64,000 nucleotides of DNA from Pseudomonas sp. GD03944 (GCF_029839275.1 NZ_JAOCAH010000021.1:1-64000); one strand, 5' to 3'. Positions 39,545-48,770 are shown, numbered from the stretch's first letter. Made by a program: numbers and translations. Notes: a model not told the origin generated them from the sequence alone.

Positions 39545-39751
39545 TCAGTAATGCGGCGGCGGGGCTTCGTCCTCGCTGATACCGAACTGCCCGCTGGCCT
39601 CTTCCTGACGCCGGGCCAGCTCCTTGATCTGCACCTGCAGGCGCTCGATCACGCGCTGCTGGGCGACCAGGGCATCGTTCAACGCCTGAATCGTGTCGTC
39701 CTGGAACGCCATGCGGCTTTCCAGTTCGGTGATCCGCTCTTCCAGCGCCAT
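39545..39751 (-). CDS. slyX: SlyX family protein
   Basis: A 68-residue coiled-coil protein (ERITELESRMAFQDDTIQAL, then RVIERLQVQIKEL; about residues 4-50) with a Pro-Pro-His tail. Its role is unknown; the gene is conserved downstream of a HIT gene in Pseudomonas. The start is adjacent to the HIT stop. Confidence 0.9.
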   Translation of the reverse strand: MALEERITELESRMAFQDDTIQALNDALVAQQRVIERLQVQIKELARRQEEASGQFGISEDEAPPPHY

Positions 39752-40180
39752 TTATTGTCCATCCTCGAACACGAAATCCTCGGTCAACACCAGGCGCAAC
39801 TTCGCCCGGATCACCTCCACCGCCGCGGGCTCATAGGGCTGAGCGGGTTGCTTGCCCCAGACCGGCGCCGGCCAGGCAGCATCGGTGCGACGACGCACAA
39901 TGACGTGCATGTGCAACTGACTGACCACATTGCCCAGCGTGGCGACGTTCATCTTGTCAGCGGCAAAGGTGTCCTTGAGGATTTCAGCCAGCTGCGTGGT
40001 CTCCTGCCACAGCAGACGCTGGTCCGCAGCGTCCAACTGAAACAGCTCACTCACCTCCTCGCGTCGCGGAACCAGGATGAACCAGGGGTACTGCGCATCG
40101 TTCATCAGCAACAACCGACACAGAGGAAAATCCCCCACGACCAGGGTGTCCTGCTGCAAACGGTAATCCAGAGCGAACAT
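39752..40180 (-). CDS. HIT-family nucleotide-binding hydrolase
   Basis: A 142-residue histidine-triad protein. The active site is QLHMHVIVR (HxHxV/I type, about residue 97). The start at 40180 (MFALDYRLQQ) has GGAGAAA upstream; a longer open frame exists but lacks conservation. HIT proteins cleave nucleoside phosphoramidates or dinucleotides. It is directly followed by slyX. Confidence 0.9.
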   Translation of the reverse strand: MFALDYRLQQDTLVVGDFPLCRLLLMNDAQYPWFILVPRREEVSELFQLDAADQRLLWQETTQLAEILKDTFAADKMNVATLGNVVSQLHMHVIVRRRTDAAWPAPVWGKQPAQPYEPAAVEVIRAKLRLVLTEDFVFEDGQ

Positions 40181-40854
40181 GCCTATTTCTCCAACGACGA
40201 ACCAATCGAACATGCGGGCGCGATGCGCACCCTGCTCACGCAAGGATACCCGCCCACCCGAAACAGCGACAGCGCCGGCCGCGCACCATAAAGGCGCACC
40301 AAAACGCGAATGCCGCACCCGCCCTGCACCATTTTGTTTCCTCCCGTAATCAGCCCACCGCCTGCGTTACCGAACACAGCCCAGTCAGCGCTAGATCAAG
40401 GGCTTACGGACGGACCGAGCCAGAACCCGCAGTCGCGTGGCCGCAATTCTCGAAAACCTGCAGAACCCTTGAAAAATCTGGCCGCGGCCAGGAGCGGACG
40501 CTTAGCAACCACACTTTCCGCCTGCATTTTCACAGGGCCCGGGCATTTTGAGCACGACTTTTGCTTTCTGCTAGACCAGTGCCTGGAAGGCGCGCAATAC
40601 ATACAAAGAACGGTTGATCACAACCAGACATTCAGCATCCGTCGACACCGCTAAGCGCCGGTCAAATCTACAAAATTGCGACATGCTTCATCAGCTTTTG
40701 CGACACCGCCGTGAAGAAGCCGTAACGAATAGATGGCAACTATCGCCAACATTGGCTGCGTGCTATAAGTTAGCGCCGACACAAAAAGAAAGAGCTGTCC
40801 GCCATAACAATTAACTGGACAGCACAACTCTTCTAAACCAAAGGAGCAATCACG
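40181..40854. other. Long intergenic region upstream of the OprD-type porin
   Basis: About 670 bases without a supported gene. The composition is less GC-rich than the flanks from about 40440 on. A -10-like CTATAAG lies near 40762-40768. Porin genes often have long regulated leaders; no clear riboswitch or terminator was identified. Confidence 0.5.
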
Positions 40855-42159
40855 ATGCAAGTGATGAAGTGGAGCGTAATCGCCCTGGCAGTCGCCGCGG
40901 GCAGCACCCAGATGGCAGTCGCCTCTAGCCAGTCCGAGTCCAAGGGCTTTCTCGAAGACAGCAGCTTCAACATCTTCAACCGCGTTCTGTATATGAACCG
41001 CGACTTCAAGAATGGCGCTGCGAACGGTGCAAGCACTTCTGCCGATCCGGCAGGCTATCGCGAAGAGACCGGCCTGGGCATTCGCCTGCTGTACGAATCC
41101 GGCTTCACCCAAGGTACCGTAGGCTTCGGTTTCGACGCTCACTCCCTGAGCAGCATCAAGCTCGACAGCGGTCGCGGCCGCTACGGCACTGGCCAATTCT
41201 CCCAGACCGATGACGGTCGTGGCGATGACACCCAGAGCGAAGTCGGTGGCGCTGTCAAGCTCCGCATTTCCGACACCGTTCTGAAGTATGGCAGTCAGTT
41301 CACCTCCAGCCCGGTATTCTCCACCGACGACAGCCGCATCCTGCCAGAAGTCGCCACCGGTACTTATCTGGTAAGTAACGAAATTGAAGGCCTGGAACTG
41401 AGCGCCGGTCGCTTCACTGCCATGAGCAGCCAGACCGGCACCAGCCGCGATGACATCAACGGCAAAGGCGAAGCTGGCCTGAAGTATGCCAACATCGTGG
41501 GTGCCTCCTATGCGTTCACCGATAGCCTGAGTGCAGCATTCCACGCCTCCGATGTAGAAGACTACTGGAAGAAATACTACGGCAACGTCAACTACAACCT
41601 GTCGCTTAGCGAAGAGCAGGCTCTGAACTTCGACGTCAACATCTACAAGACCGACTACGACAAGACCTACACCGGCACTGGTAGCGATGAAGACAACACC
41701 ATCTGGAGTCTTGCAGTTGCCTACTCGCTGGGCGCCCACACCTTCACTCTGGCCCACCAACGCTCGAGCGGTGATCGTGGTTATGAGTATGGTGTAGACG
41801 GCGGCGGCACTGTCTGGCTGGCCAACTCCGTACAATACTCCGACTTCTTTGGTAAAGACGAGCGCTCCTGGCAGGCTCGCTACGACCTGAACATGGCCGA
41901 GTATGGCGTACCGGGCCTAAGCTTCATGACTCGCTACATCTACGGCGATAACATCGACGTTGCAGGTTTCGATGATGAAGGTAAAGAACACGAGTTCAAC
42001 TTCGAAACCAAGTACGTCGTTCAGGATGGCGCCGCCAAAGACCTGTCGTTCCGCCTTCGTAGCGCCATCTGGCGTGCTAACAGTGCGTACAACTCGGTCA
42101 ACGGCGCAGACAACAATGACCTGCGCCTGATCGTCGAATACCCGCTGGAAGTGCTGTAA
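40855..42159 (+). CDS. oprD: OprD-family outer-membrane porin
   Basis: A 434-residue 18-strand porin. The N-terminus (MKWSVIALAVAAGSTQMAVA) is nearly the P. aeruginosa OprD signal peptide. Barrel segments YESGFTQGTVGFGFDAHSL, NSVQYSDFFGK, WQARYDLNMAEYGVPGLSFM and the C-terminal RLIVEYPLEVL are OprD hallmarks. It has AAAGGAG upstream. It takes up basic amino acids or related small solutes; exact specificity is not readable. It occupies the PA0958 position between the HIT and thioesterase genes. Confidence 0.92.
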   Translation: MQVMKWSVIALAVAAGSTQMAVASSQSESKGFLEDSSFNIFNRVLYMNRDFKNGAANGASTSADPAGYREETGLGIRLLYESGFTQGTVGFGFDAHSLSSIKLDSGRGRYGTGQFSQTDDGRGDDTQSEVGGAVKLRISDTVLKYGSQFTSSPVFSTDDSRILPEVATGTYLVSNEIEGLELSAGRFTAMSSQTGTSRDDINGKGEAGLKYANIVGASYAFTDSLSAAFHASDVEDYWKKYYGNVNYNLSLSEEQALNFDVNIYKTDYDKTYTGTGSDEDNTIWSLAVAYSLGAHTFTLAHQRSSGDRGYEYGVDGGGTVWLANSVQYSDFFGKDERSWQARYDLNMAEYGVPGLSFMTRYIYGDNIDVAGFDDEGKEHEFNFETKYVVQDGAAKDLSFRLRSAIWRANSAYNSVNGADNNDLRLIVEYPLEVL

Positions 42160-42182
42160 TCCTGCGGTAATTCGTCTGCAAT

Positions 42183-42212
42183 AAAAAAGCCCGGCTTATG
42201 CCGGGCTTTTTC
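42183..42212. terminator. Bidirectional terminator after oprD
   Basis: AAAAAGCCCGGC pairs with GCCGGGCTTTTT around TTAT, with T-runs on both sides for the convergent genes. Confidence 0.9.
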
Positions 42213-42236
42213 TTTTCTTACTGTTTTAATCGGGTA

Positions 42237-42641
42237 TTACAGCGGCAATGCATAAGTGCCCGTTACATGGGCCACCAACTCATCTTCCGCACCCAACGAA
42301 TACAACGACACTTCGCATACAGCCTGTCGCCGACTTAATCTCAGAATGGTGGCCTCTGCGAGTAAATCAACCGGCCTGGGTTTGACCAGGAAGTTGATAT
42401 TCAGATTCGACGTCACCGCCATTTCCACGCGCCCCAACCGTCCCAGCACCACCGCGTACATCGCCGCATCGGCCAGCGCCATGATGGTCGGCCCCGAGAG
42501 CGTGCCGCCCGGGCGCACCAATTTGGTGTGGAACGGCACCCGCGCTAGCACGCCGCCTTCGTCCAGCCGGTCGATCCGCAGGTCGATGTCCTCGGCCATG
42601 GGCAATCCCGCACGGATCAGTGCTTCAACGTCGCTTGCCAT
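42237..42641 (-). CDS. PaaI-like hot-dog thioesterase
   Basis: A 134-residue protein with a hot-dog fold: RPGGTLSGPTIMALADAAMY (about 47-66) holds the conserved Asn/Asp-Gly type active-site region of PaaI enzymes. It hydrolyses acyl-CoA esters of unknown chain. I chose the ATG at 42641; a GTG at 42653 with GGAGG closer upstream is also possible. It is divergent from proS. Confidence 0.8.
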   Translation of the reverse strand: MASDVEALIRAGLPMAEDIDLRIDRLDEGGVLARVPFHTKLVRPGGTLSGPTIMALADAAMYAVVLGRLGRVEMAVTSNLNINFLVKPRPVDLLAEATILRLSRRQAVCEVSLYSLGAEDELVAHVTGTYALPL

Positions 42642-42751
42642 CAATGTCGTCACCTTGCCTCCTCGCTCGCCTTGCGTTCTGTACGCAACACCACAGGCAC
42701 CGTACAATGCCTGCCTATTAAAAGCCCTTGCAACGGACAGAACGGCCAAAC

Positions 42752-44467
42752 ATGCGTACCAGTCAGTTCCTGCTTTCCACCCTCAAAGAAACCCCTTCCG
42801 ACGCGGTTGTCATCAGCCACCAGCTGATGCTGCGTGCCGGCATGATCCGCAAACTCGCCTCCGGCCTCTACACCTGGCTGCCGATGGGCCTGCGCGTGCT
42901 GCGCAAGGTCGAGCGCGTGGTGCGTGAAGAGATGGACGCGGCTGGCGCGCTGGAAGTGCTGATGCCAGGCATCCAGCCGGCCGAGCTGTGGCAGGAATCC
43001 GGGCGCTGGGAGCAATACGGCCCCGAGCTGCTGCGCATGAAAGACCGCCACGGTCGCGATTTCTGTGCCGGCCCGACCCACGAGGAAGTGATTACTGACC
43101 TCGCGCGCAACGAGCTGAACAGCTACAAGCAGCTGCCGATCAACATGTACCAGATCCAGACCAAGTTCCGTGACGAGATCCGTCCGCGCTTCGGCCTGAT
43201 GCGCGGCCGCGAATTCATCATGAAGGACGCCTACTCCTTCCATGCCGACCAGGCGTCCCTGCAGGAAACCTACGACCGCATGCACCAGGCGTACTGCAAC
43301 GTCTTCACCCGCCTGGGCCTGAACTTCCGCCCGGTGCAGGCCGACACCGGCTCCATCGGCGGCACCGGCTCCCATGAATTCCACGTATTGGCCGAATCCG
43401 GTGAAGACGATATCGCCTTCAGCGACAGCTCCGATTACGCCGCCAACATCGAGAAGGCCGAAGCCATCCCGCGTGAAGCAGCCCGTGCGGCGGCCACCGA
43501 GGCCATGCGCCTGATCGACACCCCGAACACCAAGACCATCGACGCCCTGGTGCAGGGTTTCGCCCTGGCCATCGAGAAAACCATCAAGACTCTGGTGGTC
43601 CATGGCGCCGAAAAAGGCACCCTGGTTGCCCTGATCGTGCGCGGCGACCACGAGCTGAACGAAATCAAGGCCGCCAACCTCGAGCAGGTCGCCAGCCCGC
43701 TGGTGTTCGCCTCCGAGGCCGAGATCCGCGCCGCCATCGGCGCCGGTCCTGGCTCCCTGGGCCCGGTCAACCTGCCGATCCCATGCATCGTCGACCGCTC
43801 CGTGGCGCTGATGAGCGACTTCGCCTCCGGTGCCAACATCGAAGACAAGCACTACTTCGGCGTGAACTGGGAGCGCGACCTGCCGCTGCCGGCCGTGGCC
43901 GACCTGCGCAACGTGCTGGCCGGTGACCCGAGCCCGGACGGCAAGGGCACCCTGGAAATCAAGCGCGGCATCGAAGTCGGGCACATCTTCCAGCTGGGCA
44001 CCAAGTACAGCCAGGCCCTGAACTGCCAGGTGCTGGGCGAGAGCGGCAAGCCGGTCACCCTCACCATGGGCTGCTATGGCATTGGCGTGTCCCGCGTGGT
44101 GGCCGCTGCGATCGAGCAGAACAATGACGAGCGCGGGATTCTCTGGAACGATGCTTTGGCCCCCTTCCAGATCGCCCTGGTGCCGCTGCGCTACGAAACC
44201 GACGTGGTACGTGAGGCGACCGACAAGCTGTACGCCGAACTGACCGCCGCCGGCTTCGAAGTCCTGCTGGACGACCGTGACAAGAAGACCAGCCCGGGAA
44301 TCAAATTCGCAGACATGGAATTGATCGGCATCCCGCACCGCATCGTCGTCAGCGACCGCGGCCTGGCCGACGGCAACTTGGAATACAAGAGCCGTCAGGA
44401 AACCGAGGCCCAGGCAGTTGCCGTCGCCGATATCCTGTCGTTCATCCAGGCCCGTATCCGTCGCTGA
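42752..44467 (+). CDS. proS: Prolyl-tRNA synthetase, bacterial type
   Basis: A 571-residue class II synthetase. Class II motifs: motif 1 near LPMGLRVLRKVERVVREEMD, motif 2 near KFRDEIRPRFGLMRGREFIM. The INS editing domain (about 225-400) contains LVVHGAEKGTLVALIVRGDH. The C-terminal anticodon domain starts near LAPFQIALVPLRY. The start at 42752 (MRTSQFLLSTLKET) gives the P. aeruginosa length. Confidence 0.97.
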   Translation: MRTSQFLLSTLKETPSDAVVISHQLMLRAGMIRKLASGLYTWLPMGLRVLRKVERVVREEMDAAGALEVLMPGIQPAELWQESGRWEQYGPELLRMKDRHGRDFCAGPTHEEVITDLARNELNSYKQLPINMYQIQTKFRDEIRPRFGLMRGREFIMKDAYSFHADQASLQETYDRMHQAYCNVFTRLGLNFRPVQADTGSIGGTGSHEFHVLAESGEDDIAFSDSSDYAANIEKAEAIPREAARAAATEAMRLIDTPNTKTIDALVQGFALAIEKTIKTLVVHGAEKGTLVALIVRGDHELNEIKAANLEQVASPLVFASEAEIRAAIGAGPGSLGPVNLPIPCIVDRSVALMSDFASGANIEDKHYFGVNWERDLPLPAVADLRNVLAGDPSPDGKGTLEIKRGIEVGHIFQLGTKYSQALNCQVLGESGKPVTLTMGCYGIGVSRVVAAAIEQNNDERGILWNDALAPFQIALVPLRYETDVVREATDKLYAELTAAGFEVLLDDRDKKTSPGIKFADMELIGIPHRIVVSDRGLADGNLEYKSRQETEAQAVAVADILSFIQARIRR

Positions 44468-44493
44468 TTTCAGCCTTCCAACCCAGAGCCGAC

Positions 44494-45447
44494 ATGTTCA
44501 AGCGAAACACCCTTCACCTCATTGGCGCCGCCCTGGGCGGCGTCCTGTTCCTCAGCGGCTGTGCCAACCACTTGCCGCAACGCAGCGAACACGAGGAGCG
44601 CATCGAGCGCAAACTGCTGGATCACAGCCTGCAGATCGATGTCGGTGAACCCCGCGTGCTGGAGCTGCCCCAGCGCCGCGTGCGGGTGCATGAACAGAAG
44701 ACCTTCGAAGTGACGGTATTCGAAGTCACCCGCCATTACGACCGCTACACGCCCTACCAGCCCTGGCGTGAACTCTACGAAGTGCCCCTGGGCGCCGTGG
44801 CGATCGTCGGCGGTATCGGCGCCAACGTGCTCAACGTGGTGCTGCTGGGCAGCCTTCCCGACAGCGTGACCAAGGACTGGATCAGCTACGGCTTCGCCGG
44901 GATCAACCCGGCCATGAACGTCGAGTCCAACGGTCGCGCCCAGCAGAACCTCGCCAGCCTCCAGGAAAACCGCCAGGATGCGCGCATGGAGTACTCCAGC
45001 CTGCCCTGGGTGGAGCGCACCGTTCAGGTCAAGGCCGGCGAACAGACCCACGAACTGCTGACCGACCGCAACGGCGTGCTGCGCCTCAACCTGCTCGACA
45101 GTCCCTTTGCCGAGCAGGACATCAGCCGCATCGGCACCTTGCTGCTGAGCGTCGAAGACCCCGAGGGCTCGACCCGGGCCGACGCCACCCTGCTGGTCAG
45201 CCGTAGCCTGCGCGGCAAGCTGCAGGAGGCCCACGACCTGATCTACGACGACCTGGAAGACGACGACGTGGCCCAGTGGGTCCACCGGGTCAAACGCCTG
45301 TCGGAACTGGGCCTGGAAGAAGAAGCCAGCGAGCTGGAACAGAGCCTGATCGAGCTGACCCGCAACGATCCCGAATTGCAGGAAACCTTCCTGAAAGCCC
45401 TGATGCAGGATGCCGGGCGCCTGGTGGCCGACCCCGGCGAAGACTGA
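44494..45447 (+). CDS. Hypothetical lipoprotein
   Basis: A 317-residue predicted lipoprotein with lipobox VLFLSGC (Cys about residue 23). A hydrophobic segment follows at about 99-118 (VAIVGGIGANVLNVVLLG), and the C-terminus is acidic and helical (DLIYDDLEDDDVAQWVHRVK). I do not recognise a domain. It lies 26 bases after proS and 5 before the lytic transglycosylase gene, so the three are probably co-transcribed; a role in the envelope is inferred from lipidation and the transglycosylase neighbour. Confidence 0.8.
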   Translation: MFKRNTLHLIGAALGGVLFLSGCANHLPQRSEHEERIERKLLDHSLQIDVGEPRVLELPQRRVRVHEQKTFEVTVFEVTRHYDRYTPYQPWRELYEVPLGAVAIVGGIGANVLNVVLLGSLPDSVTKDWISYGFAGINPAMNVESNGRAQQNLASLQENRQDARMEYSSLPWVERTVQVKAGEQTHELLTDRNGVLRLNLLDSPFAEQDISRIGTLLLSVEDPEGSTRADATLLVSRSLRGKLQEAHDLIYDDLEDDDVAQWVHRVKRLSELGLEEEASELEQSLIELTRNDPELQETFLKALMQDAGRLVADPGED

Positions 45448-45452
45448 TCCCC

Positions 45453-46025
45453 ATGGGCTGGCACCTGGGGCTGCTGCTCGGCATGGCGCTGCTGTGCCTG
45501 CCCCTCCACGCCTCCATACGCCAGGCCCCCGAGCCCGAGCTGCGCAGCCTGCTGCAACGCACCGTGGCAGACGCCGACAGTTTCCAGGATCGCTTCGACG
45601 CCGAAGTCTGGCTGCTGGACATGTCCACCCGCCTGACCCGCTACATTCCCGATGCCGAAGAACGCCTCACGCTGCTGCGGCTGATCCACCGCGAAGCCAG
45701 CAAGGCAGACCTGAGGCCCGATTTGGTGGTGGCGCTGATCCACGCCGAGAGTCATTTCGATCGCTTCGCCGTGTCCTCGGCGGGCGCGCAGGGCATGATG
45801 CAGGTCATGCCGTTCTGGAAAGCGGAACTGGGGCGGCCACAGGACAACCTCACCGACAACGCGACCAACCTGCGCTACGGCTGCACCATCCTCGCGTTCT
45901 ACCTGCGCAAGGAGAACGGCAACGTCAGCCGCGCCCTCGCCCGCTACAACGGCAGCCTGGGCAAGCACACCTACCCCGCCAAGGTCATGGGATTCTGGTA
46001 CGACTACTGGTTCGTCAAACCCTGA
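45453..46025 (+). CDS. Soluble lytic transglycosylase-like protein
   Basis: A 190-residue secreted muramidase. It has a signal peptide of ~20 residues and an SLT domain (about 75-185). The catalytic Glu is in ALIHAESHFDRFAVS (about residue 98), followed by SAGAQGMMQVMP and a LARYNGS segment, all family signatures. It cleaves peptidoglycan glycan strands with 1,6-anhydro products. The start at 45453 lies 5 bases after the lipoprotein stop. Confidence 0.9.
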   Translation: MGWHLGLLLGMALLCLPLHASIRQAPEPELRSLLQRTVADADSFQDRFDAEVWLLDMSTRLTRYIPDAEERLTLLRLIHREASKADLRPDLVVALIHAESHFDRFAVSSAGAQGMMQVMPFWKAELGRPQDNLTDNATNLRYGCTILAFYLRKENGNVSRALARYNGSLGKHTYPAKVMGFWYDYWFVKP

Positions 46026-46034
46026 GCGCGCGCC

Positions 46035-46310
46035 TCAGCGGCGGACGATGAACCCGGCGATGCCTTGCACCGCCTGCTCCGTCAGCGCTACGCAAGACAC
46101 CTCAGCCGCGTCAGGCCCGTGCTCCAACCAGGTGGCCAGGGTTCGTACCGCCGCTTCGTCGCCTTCGATCAGCACCTCGACCCGGCCGTCGTCGAGATTA
46201 CGCACCCAGCCATCCAGGCCAAGCGCCTCGGCCTCCGCGGCCGTGCTCTGGCGGAAGTATACGCCCTGCACCCGACCACTCACGTAGCCATGCAGGCAAA
46301 GACTGGCCAT
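46035..46310 (-). CDS. acyP: Acylphosphatase
   Basis: A 91-residue enzyme with the small ferredoxin-like fold. The phosphate loop and catalytic Arg are in GYVSGRVQGVYFRQST (about residues 8-23), and the catalytic Asn is in LDGWVRNLDDGRVEVL (about 38). It hydrolyses acyl phosphates. It is 2 bases downstream of the thioredoxin lipoprotein gene and probably co-transcribed. Confidence 0.94.
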   Translation of the reverse strand: MASLCLHGYVSGRVQGVYFRQSTAAEAEALGLDGWVRNLDDGRVEVLIEGDEAAVRTLATWLEHGPDAAEVSCVALTEQAVQGIAGFIVRR

Positions 46311-46312
46311 GT

Positions 46313-46795
46313 TCAGGGCGCCTCGCTGCGCAGCGCCTGCAGGCGCTCGGTCAGCCCGGCAGCGGTCTGCTCGCCCAGCAGGCGCTCACGCATGCGCCCC
46401 TTGTCATCGATGATGTAGGTCACCGGCAGCGCTTCGCTGCGGGGCAGTTCGTAACGCGCAGCCGGATCGTCCTCCAGCACCGTGAATTCGATGCCCATGT
46501 CCTGCGAAGCCTTGCTCAGTTCCTCACCGCGCAGGCCATCGAAATTGACCCCAAGCACACTGGCCGACTGATTCTTGAACTGTTTCTCCAGCGCGTTCAG
46601 CTCCGGAATCTCGGTGCGACACGGCGCACACCATTCGGCCCAGTAATTGATGACTAGCCACTGGCCATCCAACCGTTCAGCCGGTACCTTCTGTCCATGC
46701 TGATCGACGCCCACGTCCTCGGCGCAGCCGGCCAGGATCAGGCCGGCGCACACCCCCATGAACATCCGAATGACAGCCTGGAGTCGCGTTCCCAT
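46313..46795 (-). CDS. TlpA-like thioredoxin-domain lipoprotein
   Basis: A 160-residue membrane-anchored thiol-disulfide protein. The lipobox is LILAGC (Cys about residue 24). The thioredoxin fold (about 35-155) has active site WAEWCAPCRTEIPEL (CxxC, about 57-60). It acts in the periplasm, perhaps in cytochrome c or envelope thiol reduction. The start at 46795 has GAGGA upstream. It is divergent from the PilZ-like gene, with a 30-base gap. Confidence 0.88.
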   Translation of the reverse strand: MGTRLQAVIRMFMGVCAGLILAGCAEDVGVDQHGQKVPAERLDGQWLVINYWAEWCAPCRTEIPELNALEKQFKNQSASVLGVNFDGLRGEELSKASQDMGIEFTVLEDDPAARYELPRSEALPVTYIIDDKGRMRERLLGEQTAAGLTERLQALRSEAP

Positions 46796-46825
46796 GCATT
46801 CGATCCTCGTACACGCAGGGTTGAT

Positions 46826-48235
46826 ATGACGTTAGATGCCTTGCGCCTGGAAGTGCCGGACATCCTCGAAGAAGACGCTGCGCCATTGGCCGATCTCAAC
46901 GAGCAGCTCGGGCAGGCTCGCCAGCAGCCGCGCGAAGCGGCCCTGCAGCAGGTACTTGGCCTGCTGTTCCGGCTCAATCGCAGCGCCATGACCTTACTCG
47001 AAAGGCAGCGCGCCCTGCAAAGCTTCAGCGATGAATATCGCCACTATGCCATGGCCAGCAGCGATGGCGCGCCTCCGTCTTCCCTGCTCCTGCACCTGTG
47101 CGGCGAACTGGCCATCGGCTTCAAGCGCTTGCTGCTGCAGATCATCCAGGGCCGGCAGCCGTCACGCCCGCACCTGGCCTGGTGCCTGTACATGGCCCAG
47201 CACTTTCTCGCCCAGACGCTGCTGCGCCACTGCCAGCTGTACCAGGAGCCGCCAGCCGGCCTCTGGCGCGACAGCCACCTGCTGTACTGGCTCGGCGAGC
47301 ACCAGGACTGCCTGGACGACCCGATCGCCGCAGCCTTCCAGCCAACGCCGGCAAGCACCTTGCGCGGCGTCTACCAGCAGATGCTGCTGCTCGCGCTGAG
47401 TAATCCCTTCCACCTGACCGAGGGCGAATGCGCGGTGCTGTTCTCGGCCTTGGCGCCGCTGAGCGGCCTCGCACGCCTGCTCCCGGTGGACGATGAAGAG
47501 GATAGCGACGGCCCACTGGTGGACCTGACCGAATCGCAGCCCTGCCTCGCGTACAACCAGCCGGTCGAAGGCAATCACGTTTACCTGCGGCGCTTCGAAC
47601 TGGGCGCCCTGCTGGTCGCCCTGCACGAGCCCGCCCCCCTGCGCACTCCGGCCGAACGGCAACTGCTCGAACAGGTCCGCCAGCACTGGCTGGGCAAGCA
47701 GCAGCGGCGGCACCCGCGGGCCGAGCAGCGCCAGGACTGCGAGCTGGTGGCCGGCCTGACCGCGATCCACGCCCAGCTGCTGGAGCAGCGGCCCAGCCGC
47801 AAGCCGGCACAGATGATTGATGCCAGCCCAGGCGGCACGCGACTGCTGTGCCATGCCGATGAGGCAGCTCATCTGGCGGTCGGTCAACTGGTCCTGCTGC
47901 TGACCGGCAGCGACACCACGACCCTGGCCTTGGTGCGCTGGCGCCACCTCAACGGCGAAGGCCTGCACCTGGGCCTGCGCTACCTCAAGGGCCTGCCGCG
48001 TCCCGTGTGGCTGCGCCGTGCGCCCAGCGCGCAAACCCACCCAGGCGTCCTGCAAAGCACCCCGGACCCGGGCAATGGCTGGCACCACGGTCTGTGGCTG
48101 CCCGGCGGGCAGTTCAGCGAAGGTGAAAACCTGTGGCTGCAACTGGTCGGCGTGCACAACCAGACGGTCCTGCCGTTGCCCGCCGCCAACCTCAGCACCC
48201 CCTCGGTGGCGCGTCACCCGCTGCGCCTCGCATAA
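46826..48235 (+). CDS. Large conserved protein with degenerate PilZ-like C-terminal domain
   Basis: A 469-residue cytoplasmic protein. The first ~310 residues are helical with Gln/Leu-rich stretches (PREAALQQVLGLLFRLNRSA, then LLLHLCGELAIGFKRLLLQI). Residues about 325-415 resemble PilZ: a basic RPSRKPAQ segment precedes DASPGG (the DxSxxG motif), followed by beta-rich TTTLALVRWRH and LHLGLRYLKG. The canonical RxxxR spacing is not met, so c-di-GMP binding is uncertain. The start follows ACGCAGGG. It corresponds to an uncharacterised gene in the P. aeruginosa backbone. Confidence 0.75.
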   Translation: MTLDALRLEVPDILEEDAAPLADLNEQLGQARQQPREAALQQVLGLLFRLNRSAMTLLERQRALQSFSDEYRHYAMASSDGAPPSSLLLHLCGELAIGFKRLLLQIIQGRQPSRPHLAWCLYMAQHFLAQTLLRHCQLYQEPPAGLWRDSHLLYWLGEHQDCLDDPIAAAFQPTPASTLRGVYQQMLLLALSNPFHLTEGECAVLFSALAPLSGLARLLPVDDEEDSDGPLVDLTESQPCLAYNQPVEGNHVYLRRFELGALLVALHEPAPLRTPAERQLLEQVRQHWLGKQQRRHPRAEQRQDCELVAGLTAIHAQLLEQRPSRKPAQMIDASPGGTRLLCHADEAAHLAVGQLVLLLTGSDTTTLALVRWRHLNGEGLHLGLRYLKGLPRPVWLRRAPSAQTHPGVLQSTPDPGNGWHHGLWLPGGQFSEGENLWLQLVGVHNQTVLPLPAANLSTPSVARHPLRLA

Positions 48236-48292
48236 AACCAATTCTGCGAGGCGGGTCACGCCAATCGTCGGCCGAGTGCACAGTTTCGTCGG

Positions 48293-48328
48293 CAGTCACT
48301 TGCTTATAATTTGCGGCACTGGTGACTG
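48293..48328. promoter_or_regulatory. Promoter with perfect -10 flanked by inverted repeat
   Basis: TATAAT at 48305-48310 lies about 50 bases before the gene at 48360. CAGTCAC (48293-48299) and GTGACTG (48322-48328) form a perfect 7-base inverted repeat around it, as for a repressor operator over a core promoter. No convincing -35 consensus is visible. Confidence 0.55.
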
Positions 48329-48359
48329 ACACGATTCGCTATTAGCCTGGAACTCGACC

Positions 48360-48752
48360 ATGACTCAAGCCAACGACAAGTTGATCGGCCCGGTGCCATC
48401 GCGCACCGTCGATGCCGCCCACTTGATGGTCACGCCCTACGAAGGGCGCGTAGCCGAATTCAATATCGCCGCCTGGCTGCAGTTGCCGGGCCTGGCCAAC
48501 CTGCCGGTGTCGCTGCTGGTCAGCTACCGCGACGGGGAAAAACGCCACGAAGTCTCGGTGGACCACGGCAAGGTGGGCCCACACAACAAGATCCTGCTCT
48601 CCGGCATCGCCCGCCTGCCGGTCAAACAGAAGATCGAAGACATGCAGGTTCGCCTGCGCTCTGCGGTGGCAGCGCCCAGTGTGTCGGTCGAGGAATTGTT
48701 CGTGCAGGCCGTGGAAGTGGCCCAGAACGACAGCCGCCAAGCCCTCGCCTGA
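48360..48752 (+). CDS. Conserved hypothetical protein
   Basis: A 130-residue soluble protein, predicted mostly beta (PVSLLVSYRDGEKRHEVSVD, then LLSGIARLPVKQKIEDMQVR) with a helical C-terminal tail (VSVEELFVQAVEV). I do not recognise a family. It has its own promoter with a perfect TATAAT and an operator-like repeat, and a terminator follows, so it is a single-gene unit. The strong promoter suggests high, regulated expression. Confidence 0.75.
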   Translation: MTQANDKLIGPVPSRTVDAAHLMVTPYEGRVAEFNIAAWLQLPGLANLPVSLLVSYRDGEKRHEVSVDHGKVGPHNKILLSGIARLPVKQKIEDMQVRLRSAVAAPSVSVEELFVQAVEVAQNDSRQALA

Positions 48753-48770
48753 CGCCAAGCCGCTGCGAAG

